NCBI GenBank assembly: GCA_030613745.1 | Contig: JAUWLK010000061.1 | Location: forward strand, 1 to 11,395 | Source of the DNA: Flavobacteriaceae bacterium | GTDB lineage: Bacteria; Bacteroidota; Bacteroidia; Flavobacteriales; Flavobacteriaceae | Direction of reading: 5' to 3' | Length of the DNA: 11,395 nucleotides | Part shown: positions 1 through 7,266 of the stretch, one piece after another | Layout: every line of letters starts with the position of its first letter | How positions within the stretch are numbered: the first letter of the stretch is position 1 | Position numbers and translations under genes: made by a program | Notes under the pieces: model-generated | The model's input: only the letters and a program-made list of their open reading frames with translations | What the model was told of the DNA's origin: nothing | Database searches by the model: none

Positions 1-191
1 CCTGGTAAATCAAGTGTAAGAATTAAAACTAATGGTATTATAAAAAGAGCAAACATAAAAATCGCTTTTGTGTATAATTTCCAATTCCCCGTTTTTTTTA
101 TATTATTTTCTTTAAAATAATTGTTTACACGTTTGTTTAAAGTTCTAAAGAATTTGGTCTTATCTATAGTTAAAAATTTTACCCCTTGCAT
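1..191 (-). CDS. Fatty acid (acyl-CoA/acyl-lipid) desaturase, N-terminal part only
   Basis: This is the first 63 codons of a leftward gene that runs off the left edge of the window. It begins at an ATG (complement of 189-191) with MQGVKFLTID, continues through a basic stretch FRTLNKRVNNYF (residues 15-26) and a TGNWKLY motif (34-40), and enters the first hydrophobic membrane segment at about 42-60. I recognise this layout as the N-terminus of flavobacterial membrane fatty acid desaturases, di-iron enzymes that put double bonds into acyl chains. The histidine boxes that would prove the activity lie outside the window. The gene is divergent from rsmG, with 132 bases between them that contain a plausible -7 box for this gene. 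The identification is recalled from family resemblance and no catalytic residue is visible. Confidence 0.68.
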   Translation of the reverse strand, partial: MQGVKFLTIDKTKFFRTLNKRVNNYFKENNIKKTGNWKLYTKAIFMFALFIIPLVLILTLDLP

Positions 192-227
192 AATTTATAA
201 TTTTAAAAAATTAAAATATTATAGTCA

Positions 228-260
228 ATATGCAAATTTACTAGTTTTTTATATGCAAAT
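228..260. repeat. Pair of 10-bp direct repeats (ATATGCAAAT) in the desaturase/rsmG divergent region
   Basis: ATATGCAAAT occurs at 228-237 and again at 251-260. The start-to-start distance is 23 bp, about two turns of DNA, so both copies face the same side of the helix. The left copy overlaps the putative -7 box of the desaturase gene. This could be a tandem operator for a regulator of desaturase expression. The region is very AT-rich, so chance is not excluded. Confidence 0.4.
233..240 (-). promoter_or_regulatory. Putative -7 box for the desaturase gene
   Basis: On the minus strand this reads TAAATTTG, a full match to the Bacteroidota -7 consensus TAnnTTTG. It lies about 42 bases upstream of the desaturase ATG. 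A TTTG (complement of 256-259) lies upstream, but its 15-base spacing is shorter than usual for the -33 element. Confidence 0.4.
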
Positions 261-298
261 AGAAAAATTTTGTGAAAATATATAAAGGTTTTTAATTG

Positions 299-306
299 TA
301 CTTTTG
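299..306 (+). promoter_or_regulatory. Putative -7 box for rsmG
   Basis: TACTTTTG matches TAnnTTTG and sits 17 bases before the rsmG ATG, which would give a very short leader. A TTG at 270-272 could be the -33 element, but the 26-base spacer is longer than usual. Confidence 0.38.
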
Positions 307-323
307 TTTAAAATATATCAAAA

Positions 324-953
324 ATGGAAGATTTGTTGCGGTATTTTCAAAATTTATCAAATACGCAAAAAGAACAATTTTCAAAGTTAGAAAACTTGTA
401 TAAAAACTGGAATACTAAAATTAATGTTGTTTCAAGAAAAGATATTGATGAATTGTATTTAAGACATGTGTTACATTCATTAGGTATTGCAAAAGTACAG
501 GTATTTAAACCAAATTCAAAAATTCTTGATGTTGGAACCGGTGGTGGTTTCCCAGGAATTCCTTTAGCAATTTTATTCCCTAAAAGTGATTTTTACTTAG
601 TAGATTCGATAGGTAAAAAAATTAAAGTTGTTCAAGAAGTAGTAAAAGCATTAGGTTTAAAAAATGTAAAAGCCGAACATATTAGAGCCGAAAATATAAA
701 AGGTAAATTTGATTTTATCGTGAGTAGAGCAGTTACAAATATGGATGATTTTGTAAAATGGACTCGTAAAAAGATTGCAAAAAAACAAAAACATGAATTA
801 AAAAATGGTATTTTATATTTAAAAGGTGGTGATTTAACCGAAGAGTTACAAAATTTTTCAAAAGCTACAATTTATAATTTATCAGATTTTTTTACTGAAG
901 AATTTTTTGAAACTAAGAAAGTGGTGCATTTACCATTGAAATATAAACCTTAA
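324..953 (+). CDS. rsmG: 16S rRNA (guanine(527)-N7)-methyltransferase RsmG
   Basis: RsmG (GidB) is a cytoplasmic S-adenosylmethionine-dependent enzyme that methylates N7 of G527 in 16S rRNA, in the 530 loop near the decoding centre. The 209-residue length fits the family. Visible marks are the N-terminal helical region with NVVSRKDIDELYLRHVLHSL (about 34-53), the glycine-rich SAM-binding motif ILDVGTGGGFPGIP (67-80), the following acidic strand end YLVDS (91-95), and the SRAV motif (134-137) of the Rossmann fold. The ATG at 324 gives the family-typical N-terminus and follows an A-rich leader. The stop codon overlaps the stop of the convergent DUF502 gene. Loss of RsmG is known in other bacteria to give low-level streptomycin resistance. 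Confidence 0.95.
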   Translation: MEDLLRYFQNLSNTQKEQFSKLENLYKNWNTKINVVSRKDIDELYLRHVLHSLGIAKVQVFKPNSKILDVGTGGGFPGIPLAILFPKSDFYLVDSIGKKIKVVQEVVKALGLKNVKAEHIRAENIKGKFDFIVSRAVTNMDDFVKWTRKKIAKKQKHELKNGILYLKGGDLTEELQNFSKATIYNLSDFFTEEFFETKKVVHLPLKYKP

Positions 954-1531
954 ATATCTTCTTTATCCCAACCTGTTAACCCTGCTGAAACAATAAACTT
1001 CATTACATCGCTGGAATTTACACTTATAGGTTTAATATTTGCTCTGGGGACAATAAATAATTCACCTGAAAAATTATAAGAATGAGGAAAATAAACAGCA
1101 ACTTTATTTTTTTCATCTATTAATTCTAAGTTTTCTTCTGTAATAAATCCTAATTTTTCAAGATCAGAATTTAAATTCACTTTAACCAAAACAGGTTGAT
1201 TGAATTTTTTTTCTTTTCCAACAAAAGCAGAAAAAAGATCATTAAAAGCAGAGTATATAAACTTTAATAATGGTATGCTATCAATAATTTTTTTAAAGAC
1301 TAATTTTAAAGGTTGCGCAATGATTGTCCTTCCTAAAATTCCAACAAAAATTAAAAATATTAATAGTGTCAATACACCCAATCCTGGAATATTTATATCA
1401 AAAAAATGGACTATTAACTTTTGAGATAATCCATCCAAAAAAGTAAAAACAGAATATATAATGAATGCTGTTATACTTAGTGGTGCTATGTACAATAAAC
1501 CTTGTAATAAATAATTGGCCAGTTTTTTCAT
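950..1531 (-). CDS. DUF502 family membrane protein
   Basis: This 193-residue inner-membrane protein has two N-terminal membrane segments (about 8-31 and 50-70) joined by a short periplasmic loop, followed by a soluble domain. The features I associate with DUF502 are the GLGVLTLLIFLIFVGILGR segment, the post-membrane stretch IPLLKFIYSAFNDLFSAF and the late motif PHSYNFSGELFIVPR with a C-terminal VSAGLTGW. The family is widespread in bacteria and its function is not established. The gene converges on rsmG, with which it shares a 4-base TTAA holding both stop codons. A -7-like box lies 43-50 bases upstream of its start, so it is probably transcribed alone. Confidence 0.88.
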   Translation of the reverse strand: MKKLANYLLQGLLYIAPLSITAFIIYSVFTFLDGLSQKLIVHFFDINIPGLGVLTLLIFLIFVGILGRTIIAQPLKLVFKKIIDSIPLLKFIYSAFNDLFSAFVGKEKKFNQPVLVKVNLNSDLEKLGFITEENLELIDEKNKVAVYFPHSYNFSGELFIVPRANIKPISVNSSDVMKFIVSAGLTGWDKEDI

Positions 1532-1573
1532 AATTTAAGTATTTACAATGTGTAATTATTTCCGATTAAATTA

Positions 1574-1581
1574 CAAAATTA
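1574..1581 (-). promoter_or_regulatory. Putative -7 box for the DUF502 gene
   Basis: The minus strand reads TAATTTTG, matching TAnnTTTG, in the 96-base gap between the DUF6029 stop and the DUF502 start. No TTG is seen at the usual upstream spacing. Confidence 0.35.
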
Positions 1582-1627
1582 TATTAAGGCTAATATTTAT
1601 TTGGTATTTTTTTGAAGATTTTTTGTT

Positions 1628-3271
1628 TTAAAAAGAAGTACTTAAATTAAGTGTTACACCTGTTGAAGGAGCAACTAACCTACAAACCCCTCCAATGCAT
1701 ACTAAACCACCACGTTGGCGTCCATATCCTAAAGCAACCCGAGTACGATTCTTTGAAAAACTACCACCAAAATTGTAATAATGAATCTTTTCAAATTTAC
1801 GGTCATTTCCATAATTATAAAGATCACTTACAAAAATTGAAAACAAAGGGGTTAAATTCATTTCCAACAATCCTGATACCCAATTTTTTTGATCTTCATT
1901 TGTAGAAAGATGTTCTATAACAAGTCGTGTAGATTTATTATTTTTAAAACGATAAGTAGTTTCAGCAACAAAAATATTGGCATTCACATTTCCAATTTTT
2001 TCTTCAATATATTTTTTACTGTAAAAAATATTTAAATAAGTAAAAATAGATTGAAATTTCTTTGACCATTTTTTGCGAATTTCAATATTAAAATCAGAAT
2101 AATATTTATCACCAAAACTAAGAATTTCACTACTATAAGTTCTGTTTACATTATCAAACTCTGCATCTAATCCATGCCAATTTGAGAAATTTAAAGCAAT
2201 TTTTGTTCCGTATTTTCCACCCAAAAAGGTTTCTTTTTTAATCTTATATAATAAATCTACTTGAAAGCCAATTTCTCCAGCTTTATTTAAAGGAAAAAAT
2301 GAAAGTTGAGGTTGTGATTGGTAAACATAAATATTTGTTACACTATAGTCATGCTGTTTGGTGAGACTTGGTATGTAATTAACGATAAGCTCATTATCTA
2401 AATTTCCACTGGCTTCTCTTTCTGAATAAAAACGCATATTTTCCATCCTTCTAAAAGTAAAATCAATGCCTAATCCTTTTTGAGAGTAACCTATATTCCA
2501 TAAAAAAGCATTTCCTGTAAAACCTTTATTTGGAAAAATAAAACCTTGCTCAACCAAAGCATCTTCTCCTTTAAAAATGTATTCAAAATTTGTATAGAAG
2601 TTGCTGTTTGAATAATTTAATCTTCCTGATACAAGATTTGTAGTTTCATTGATTTGAGATATTGTATTTTCAAAACCTTCGCTCCTTCCAATATAACTTA
2701 AACCAAGAATTAAGGTGTTTTTTATACCAATAATAGTTGATAAATCTATTTCAGAATTAAATCCAAAAACTTGTCCGTTTGAAACGTCAAACCCTACCCG
2801 TTGTTCACCGTACATTCCAGTAAATGATAAATATTTGGTAGGTGTATAAATGATTTTACCACCACGTAAGGCGTTGTTAAGTCCTAATTGTCGGTCTTCC
2901 CAAGATCTAAAAATTAATCCACTTCCAAATTGTTCATAAAAATACCCGCCAATGACATCAATTTTTTCATTTTTGTATTGCACATAATATGTTGCAACAC
3001 CAAATTCTTTATCAAAACTATTTGCATAGTTTAATAAGGCCTGAGGTGCATAAGATTCAAATTGAACACCAACAGTAAAATTGTGAAATGAATAATCCAA
3101 TTTTATATAATTATTTGACCTAAACCTATTTTCTTCATCAAAATCACCAGTTTTATCATCGTCAACATAATATTGCGAATTTGATTCGATTCCAGCAGAA
3201 AAATAATTTACACTTTGAGAAACAATTATAAATGGGAAAAATAAGATTATATATAATAGAATTTTTTTCAT
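1628..3271 (-). CDS. DUF6029 family outer-membrane beta-barrel-like protein
   Basis: This 547-residue exported protein starts with a Sec signal peptide (about 1-18, ending IIVSQ). The rest is a long series of alternating polar/aromatic strands ending in ...LNLSTSF, and a terminal Phe is typical of outer-membrane barrels. The early motif SNSQYYVDDDKTG (about 31-43), FRSNNYIKLDY and FGSGLIFRSWEDRQLGLNNA (about 115-134) are what I recognise as DUF6029, a Bacteroidota family of unknown function. The only two cysteines are C525 and C530 (VCIGGVC), close to the C-terminus. It lies 20 bases downstream of a TlpA-like thioredoxin gene on the same strand, so the two are very likely co-transcribed. A link between the disulfide reductase and this cysteine pair is my inference. 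No substrate can be named. Confidence 0.82.
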   Translation of the reverse strand: MKKILLYIILFFPFIIVSQSVNYFSAGIESNSQYYVDDDKTGDFDEENRFRSNNYIKLDYSFHNFTVGVQFESYAPQALLNYANSFDKEFGVATYYVQYKNEKIDVIGGYFYEQFGSGLIFRSWEDRQLGLNNALRGGKIIYTPTKYLSFTGMYGEQRVGFDVSNGQVFGFNSEIDLSTIIGIKNTLILGLSYIGRSEGFENTISQINETTNLVSGRLNYSNSNFYTNFEYIFKGEDALVEQGFIFPNKGFTGNAFLWNIGYSQKGLGIDFTFRRMENMRFYSEREASGNLDNELIVNYIPSLTKQHDYSVTNIYVYQSQPQLSFFPLNKAGEIGFQVDLLYKIKKETFLGGKYGTKIALNFSNWHGLDAEFDNVNRTYSSEILSFGDKYYSDFNIEIRKKWSKKFQSIFTYLNIFYSKKYIEEKIGNVNANIFVAETTYRFKNNKSTRLVIEHLSTNEDQKNWVSGLLEMNLTPLFSIFVSDLYNYGNDRKFEKIHYYNFGGSFSKNRTRVALGYGRQRGGLVCIGGVCRLVAPSTGVTLNLSTSF

Positions 3272-3291
3272 GAATTATATTTATAAAATGA

Positions 3292-3777
3292 TTAATTGGA
3301 AGAGAATTCCTTTATTTTTTCAAATAAAATATCTTCATTACCGGGAATATAGCCTGCATGTTGAAATACAATTACACCATTTTTGACAATAAAAGTATAA
3401 GGAATGTTTGTAATTTGTAAAGCCCTTTTTAGATCTTGATTTTTGTCAAATAAAATTTCATATTCCCATTCATTACTATTTATTAAAGGTCTTACTCGAG
3501 ATATGGTGCGGTTATCATCTATAGAAACTGCTATTAATTGTACATTTGTTTCTTCTTGCCAATTTTCATAAACTTCGTTAATTGCATTTAGTTCATTAAT
3601 ACAGGGTATACACCAAGTTGCCCAAAAACTTAGTATGATTAATTTATTTTCAGTAAAACTTGCTATTTTAACAGGAGTATTTTCTAAATTTTGTAAAGTT
3701 ATATTAGGTATTGACTTTTGTGCAAAAGATATATTTATAAAAAGAATAGCTAAAAGTAAAAAATATATTTTTTTCAT
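3292..3777 (-). CDS. TlpA-like thiol:disulfide oxidoreductase (exported thioredoxin fold)
   Basis: This is a 161-residue protein of the TlpA/ResA/AhpC-TSA-like group. A signal peptide (about 1-19, ISFAQ) sends it to the periplasm. The thioredoxin fold follows, with active site WATWCIPC (C56 and C59) on strand LIILSF, VQLIAVSIDD (79-88), and the cis-proline loop at TNIPYTFIV (P126), followed by VFQHAGY. Such proteins usually reduce disulfides in partner proteins outside the cytoplasm, for example in cytochrome c maturation. Here the direct downstream partner is the DUF6029 protein, which has a single cysteine pair. The ATG was chosen because it gives a complete signal peptide. I saw no convincing -7 box just upstream. 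Confidence 0.9.
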   Translation of the reverse strand: MKKIYFLLLAILFINISFAQKSIPNITLQNLENTPVKIASFTENKLIILSFWATWCIPCINELNAINEVYENWQEETNVQLIAVSIDDNRTISRVRPLINSNEWEYEILFDKNQDLKRALQITNIPYTFIVKNGVIVFQHAGYIPGNEDILFEKIKEFSSN

Positions 3778-3870
3778 AATGATTTGAATAGTTTAATGTA
3801 AATGTCGTTTGATTCATTACTTTCTTACAATTTGATATTTGTTAATTCTTTTATTCCAATCAAAATATAG

Positions 3871-3878
3871 TACATTTG
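3871..3878 (+). promoter_or_regulatory. Putative -7 box for the small CxxC/CxxH gene; decides its start
   Basis: TACATTTG matches TAnnTTTG. Transcription would begin near 3883, so the in-frame TTG at 3876 and ATG at 3879 would lie upstream of the mRNA. This supports the ATG at 3897 as the true start. No good -33 TTG is seen at the usual distance. Confidence 0.45.
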
Positions 3879-3896
3879 ATGACTAAAATTAAAATA

Positions 3897-4076
3897 ATGG
3901 AAGAACAAAAAATATGCCTAGTTTGTAAAAAAAACGCTCAGGAAACACCAGTAACCAAGTTTTATTACCAAGAATCTCATTTTTATATATGTGCGCAACA
4001 TATCCCCATTTTAATACATGATCCACAAAAACTGGTTGGATTATTACCTGGAGCTGATAATTTAACAGGAGGATAA
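3897..4076 (+). CDS. Small putative zinc-binding protein (CxxC...CxxH), 59 residues
   Basis: The start chosen is the ATG at 3897, giving MEEQKICLVC. Earlier in-frame TTG/ATG codons (3876, 3879) overlap a likely promoter box. Four candidate metal ligands are visible: C7 and C10 (CLVC), then C32 and H35 (CAQH), 21 residues apart, which suggests one zinc site of the treble-clef or ribbon kind. After this come a hydrophobic PILIHDPQKLVG stretch and LPGADNLTGG at the C-terminus. There is no signal peptide or membrane segment, so it should be cytosolic. I have an impression of similar short unnamed proteins in other Flavobacteriia, but no function is known to me. The MFS gene starts 95 bases downstream on the same strand without an obvious promoter of its own, so co-transcription is possible. 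Confidence 0.7.
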   Translation: MEEQKICLVCKKNAQETPVTKFYYQESHFYICAQHIPILIHDPQKLVGLLPGADNLTGG

Positions 4077-4171
4077 TCAATGAAGAACCTTAAAAATAAT
4101 TTCATTTTTTGGAATTGATTATAATTTTTAAATGTAGTATTAGTGATTATTAAAAATAAATTATTAAAAAT

Positions 4172-5416
4172 ATGAAACGTAATTACATAATTGTACTGTT
4201 AATCCTTTTAACCTTTTTTGTTATATCTTTTTTGACAAACATACTAGGAGCATTAAACCCTAGTGTTTCATTAAGTTTTAGTTTAAGTGAAACTATGGCT
4301 GGATTTCTACCTTTTTCATTTTTTATAGCTTATGGTGTCATGTCTGTTCCTGCTGGTTTTATGTTGGAAAAATATGGTGAGAAAAAAATGATGATCTTTG
4401 GTTTTATACTGGCAATGATTGCTTCCTTAATATTTGCTAGCAAACCCACTTTTAACATATTTTTATTTTCTCTCTTTACCATTGGTACGGGTATGGCAAT
4501 TTTACAAGTAGTGATTAATCCATTATTAAGAGTTTCAGGAGGTAAAGAAAATTATGCATTCACTTCAGTAATGGCCCAGTTAATTTTTGGAGCAGCCTCT
4601 TTTATAAGCCCCTTAGTTTATTCATGGCTTGTTACAAATATTGATAAGACTTCAGATAATAATTTATTTTTAAATTTTTTATCTGGAATAATACCTGCTG
4701 GTATGTCTTGGGTTTCAATTTATTGGTTGTTTGCATTATTCAGTTTAATAATGATTGTTATAATTTTAATTACCCGATTTCCAAAAGTAGAACTAAATGA
4801 AGATGAAAAGGTTGGTACCAGAAAGAGTTACTTAAATCTTTTTAAAGACAAAACTGTTATTCTGTTTTTTCTTGGCATTTTTGCTTATGTGGGTGTAGAA
4901 CAAGGAATTTCATACTGGATGTCGAAATTTTTACAAACATATCATGAGTTTGATTATGAAACCACTGGTGCAAGTGCTGTAGCTAATTTTTGGGGATTAA
5001 TGACCATTGGAGGTATAATTGGTTTAATTTTATTGAAATTTTTAGATAGTAAAATCGTCTTAAAATTATTTACTTCTTTAGCTATAGTTAGTTTATTTGT
5101 TGCTTTATTTGCTTCTGCAAAAATATCACTTTACGCTTTTCAAATAAGTGGATTTTTTCTTTCTGTAATGTATCCTGTTATTATTTCATTAGCATTGAAT
5201 TCAGTAAGTAAGCATCATGGTGCTTTTGCAGGAATACTAATGAGTGGTATAATGGGTGGTGCTATTGTACAATTAATAATTGGGATGATTAGTGATTTTA
5301 CATCATTAAAGGTAGGAATGTTCTTTAATTTTATTGCTTTGGCTTACATTTTAAGTATTGGTTTTTGGGCGAAACCTTTGATAAGTAATAAAACAATTGA
5401 TTTTAAAAAAGAATAA
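4172..5416 (+). CDS. FHS-type sugar MFS transporter (FucP/GluP-like)
   Basis: This 414-residue inner-membrane transporter has about 12 hydrophobic segments with a charged central loop near 206-225. Features of the fucose/glucose-galactose:H+ symporter (FHS) branch are the N-terminal FFVISFLTNILGALNP (15-30), MAGFLPFSFFIAYGVMSVPAG (42-62), the motif-A-like loop MLEKYGEKKMM (64-74) and LQVVINPLLRVSGG (111-124) in the fourth helix region. The family imports sugars with protons. The exact substrate cannot be read from the sequence and no sugar-utilisation gene lies nearby. The upstream neighbour encodes the small CxxC/CxxH protein. A strong hairpin terminator follows 21 bases after the stop. Confidence 0.85.
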   Translation: MKRNYIIVLLILLTFFVISFLTNILGALNPSVSLSFSLSETMAGFLPFSFFIAYGVMSVPAGFMLEKYGEKKMMIFGFILAMIASLIFASKPTFNIFLFSLFTIGTGMAILQVVINPLLRVSGGKENYAFTSVMAQLIFGAASFISPLVYSWLVTNIDKTSDNNLFLNFLSGIIPAGMSWVSIYWLFALFSLIMIVIILITRFPKVELNEDEKVGTRKSYLNLFKDKTVILFFLGIFAYVGVEQGISYWMSKFLQTYHEFDYETTGASAVANFWGLMTIGGIIGLILLKFLDSKIVLKLFTSLAIVSLFVALFASAKISLYAFQISGFFLSVMYPVIISLALNSVSKHHGAFAGILMSGIMGGAIVQLIIGMISDFTSLKVGMFFNFIALAYILSIGFWAKPLISNKTIDFKKE

Positions 5417-5437
5417 TGAATTGAGTTAAGCAAAAAT

Positions 5438-5470
5438 AAAACTCCAAAAAAATAATTTTTTGGAGTTTTT
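5438..5470. terminator. Bidirectional intrinsic terminator between MFS gene and pruA
   Basis: AAAACTCCAAAAAA (5438-5451) can pair with TTTTTTGGAGTTTT (5456-5469) around a 4-base ATAA loop, giving a 14-bp stem with four G-C pairs. The arms provide T-runs in both directions, so it can end the rightward MFS transcript and the leftward pruA transcript, which converge here. Confidence 0.85.
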
Positions 5471-5488
5471 AATGTTAAAATTTTAAAT

Positions 5489-7123
5489 TCATTTTTCTAA
5501 AAACGGATAGCGATAATCAGTTGGAGATACAAAAGTTTCTTTAATAGTTCTATTTGAAACCCAACGTAATAAATTCCAAACAGAACCTGCTTTATCATTG
5601 GTCCCTGAACCTCTTGCTCCACCAAAAGGTTGTTGACCAACAACTGCTCCGGTTGGTTTATCATTAATATAAAAATTACCAGCTGAATTTTCTAAAGCAT
5701 CTGTAGCGTAATCAATTACATATCTATCGGCACTATAAATAGCTCCTGTTAATGCATATGGAGATGTATTGTCTAACAATTCCAATGTTGATTTCCAATC
5801 ATCATCTTCATAAACATAAATAGTTAAAACCGGACCGAATAATTCAGTACACATGGTTTCATATTTCGGATTGTTAGTTAAGATAACAGTTGGTTCAATA
5901 AAGTAACCTTTTGAATTGTCACAATTGCCGCCAATAATAACTTCTGCATCTTTATCTTTTTTAGCTCGTTCAATAAAGCTTGATAATTTATCAAAAGCTC
6001 TATTGTCAATTACAGCATTTATAAAATTTGAAGTATCAACCGGGCTTCCCATTTTCATGGAATTTAGATCGGCTTTTAAAAAACTGCTAACTTCTTTCCA
6101 TTTACTTTTTGGAATATAAGCACGTGAAGCTGCAGAACATTTTTGCCCTTGGTATTCAAAAGCACCTCTTGATAGTGCAGTGGCAACTTGTTTTGCATTT
6201 GCAGTATGGTGCATCCAAACAAAATCTTTACCTCCTGTTTCACCTACAATTCTTGGGTAGCTACGATATTTTCCTGCATTCACATTTCTTCCAATTTGAT
6301 CCCAAAAACTATTAAAAACAGGTGTTGATCCTGTAAAGTGAACACCAGCAAAATGTGGATTATCTAAAACAACTTCGGTTATCATGGCTGAATTACCTGT
6401 AACCATATTTATTACGCCATCTGGTAAACCAGCAGCTTTAAATAATTCCATTATAACTTGAGCTGAATATACTTGTGATCGGGCTGGTTTCCAAATAACA
6501 ACATTACCCATTAAAGCAGGAGCTGAAGGTAAATTACCGGCAATAGATGTAAAGTTAAACGGAGTAATAGCGTAAACAAAACCTTCTAAAGCTCTGTATT
6601 CCATCCGATTCCAAATTCCTTCAGAAGAAATAGGCTGATCTTGGTAAATTTGAGTCATAAACTCAACATTAAATTTAAAGAAATCAACCAATTCCGCTAC
6701 TGCATCAATTTCTGCCTGCATAACATTTTTTGATTGGGCAATCATTGTTGCAGCGTTCATTCTGTCTCGAAAAGGACCAGCCAATAAATCAGCTGCTTTT
6801 AAAAATATGGCAGCTCGAGATTCCCAAGGTGTTTTAGCCCATTTTTTTCGAGCTTCTAAAGCTGAATTGACAGCTTTTTCAATATGCTCTTTCTCAGCTG
6901 TATGATATACTCCTACTGTATGTTTATGATCGTGTGGAGGGTGTATTGAAACGGTTTTTCCGGTTCTAATTTCTTCGTTTCCAATATAAAGAGGTACATC
7001 TACTTGTTTGTTGTACATTTCTTTGTATTTAGCTAATAAACTTTTGCGTTCTTTACTGTTTGGCGCAAATGAATTAACGGGTTCATTTACTGCTTTTGGT
7101 ACTTTGTAAAATCCTGTTGCCAT
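5489..7123 (-). CDS. pruA: L-glutamate gamma-semialdehyde dehydrogenase (delta-1-pyrroline-5-carboxylate dehydrogenase)
   Basis: PruA oxidises L-glutamate 5-semialdehyde to glutamate with NAD+, the second step of proline catabolism, in the cytosol. The 544-residue length and the N-terminal PVNSFAPNSKERKSL stretch fit the stand-alone, mitochondrial-like ALDH4 type rather than the PutA fusion. The aldehyde dehydrogenase signature residues are all present: N190 in TPFN, K212 in VIWKPA (cofactor binding), GSTPVF (265-270), the general base E295 in VGETGGKDF, and the nucleophile C329 in EYQGQKCSAASR. ELFGPVLTIYVYED and GARGSG lie near the C-terminus. No proline dehydrogenase gene lies next to it in the window. 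A -7-like box sits about 41-48 bases upstream of the start, so it is likely monocistronic. Confidence 0.95.
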   Translation of the reverse strand: MATGFYKVPKAVNEPVNSFAPNSKERKSLLAKYKEMYNKQVDVPLYIGNEEIRTGKTVSIHPPHDHKHTVGVYHTAEKEHIEKAVNSALEARKKWAKTPWESRAAIFLKAADLLAGPFRDRMNAATMIAQSKNVMQAEIDAVAELVDFFKFNVEFMTQIYQDQPISSEGIWNRMEYRALEGFVYAITPFNFTSIAGNLPSAPALMGNVVIWKPARSQVYSAQVIMELFKAAGLPDGVINMVTGNSAMITEVVLDNPHFAGVHFTGSTPVFNSFWDQIGRNVNAGKYRSYPRIVGETGGKDFVWMHHTANAKQVATALSRGAFEYQGQKCSAASRAYIPKSKWKEVSSFLKADLNSMKMGSPVDTSNFINAVIDNRAFDKLSSFIERAKKDKDAEVIIGGNCDNSKGYFIEPTVILTNNPKYETMCTELFGPVLTIYVYEDDDWKSTLELLDNTSPYALTGAIYSADRYVIDYATDALENSAGNFYINDKPTGAVVGQQPFGGARGSGTNDKAGSVWNLLRWVSNRTIKETFVSPTDYRYPFLEK

Positions 7124-7163
7124 TTGTTTTTTATTTGAATTGTATCTATTATTTTTGAGAAAG

Positions 7164-7171
7164 CAAAGTTA
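7164..7171 (-). promoter_or_regulatory. Putative -7 box for pruA
   Basis: The minus strand reads TAACTTTG, a match to TAnnTTTG, in the 143-base divergent gap between pruA and the NRDE gene. No matching TTG at the usual spacing is visible. For the rightward NRDE gene I found no consensus -7 box in this gap. Confidence 0.4.
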
Positions 7172-7266
7172 CAAATTTTTATAAGATTTTATATTAATAA
7201 TTGTAAGGTAAAGTCTGTTTTTGTAACTACAATTGCACAAATAAACAATTCAATAAATTAAACTAT

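Noticed and set aside
1200..1424. A 74-codon rightward open frame inside the DUF502 gene
   Set aside because: It is antisense to a well-supported gene. Its composition reads like the complement of membrane codons and it has no recognisable domain.
1651..1905. An 84-codon rightward frame inside the DUF6029 gene
   Set aside because: It is antisense to the 3' part of a long, coherent coding region and has no family resemblance.
3778..3870. A leftward promoter for the TlpA-like/DUF6029 pair
   Set aside because: The nearest candidate, the complement of CAAAATATA near 3861, has a one-base-too-long spacer in the TAnnTTTG pattern, so I could not support a box there.
3889..4080. A leftward 63-codon frame opposite the small CxxC/CxxH gene
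   Set aside because: The opposite strand has the better case: a promoter box, ordered metal ligands and a plausible soluble protein. The leftward product has no such pattern.
4068..4118. A perfect AGGAGG followed 6 bases later by an ATG and a 12-codon reading frame (MKNLKNNFIFWN) just after the small CxxC/CxxH gene
   Set aside because: The AGGAGG is made by the Gly-Gly end codons of the upstream gene. Bacteroidota rarely use Shine-Dalgarno sites, and 12 codons without any recognisable peptide are too little to call a gene.
4077..4171. A separate promoter for the MFS transporter gene
   Set aside because: Only near-matches such as TAATTTTT (4122-4129) occur, without a TTG at proper spacing. 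Read-through from the small upstream gene is equally likely.
5916..6315. Two rightward frames of 67 and 68 codons inside pruA
   Set aside because: They are shadows of the aldehyde dehydrogenase gene, whose catalytic motifs span this stretch in the other strand.
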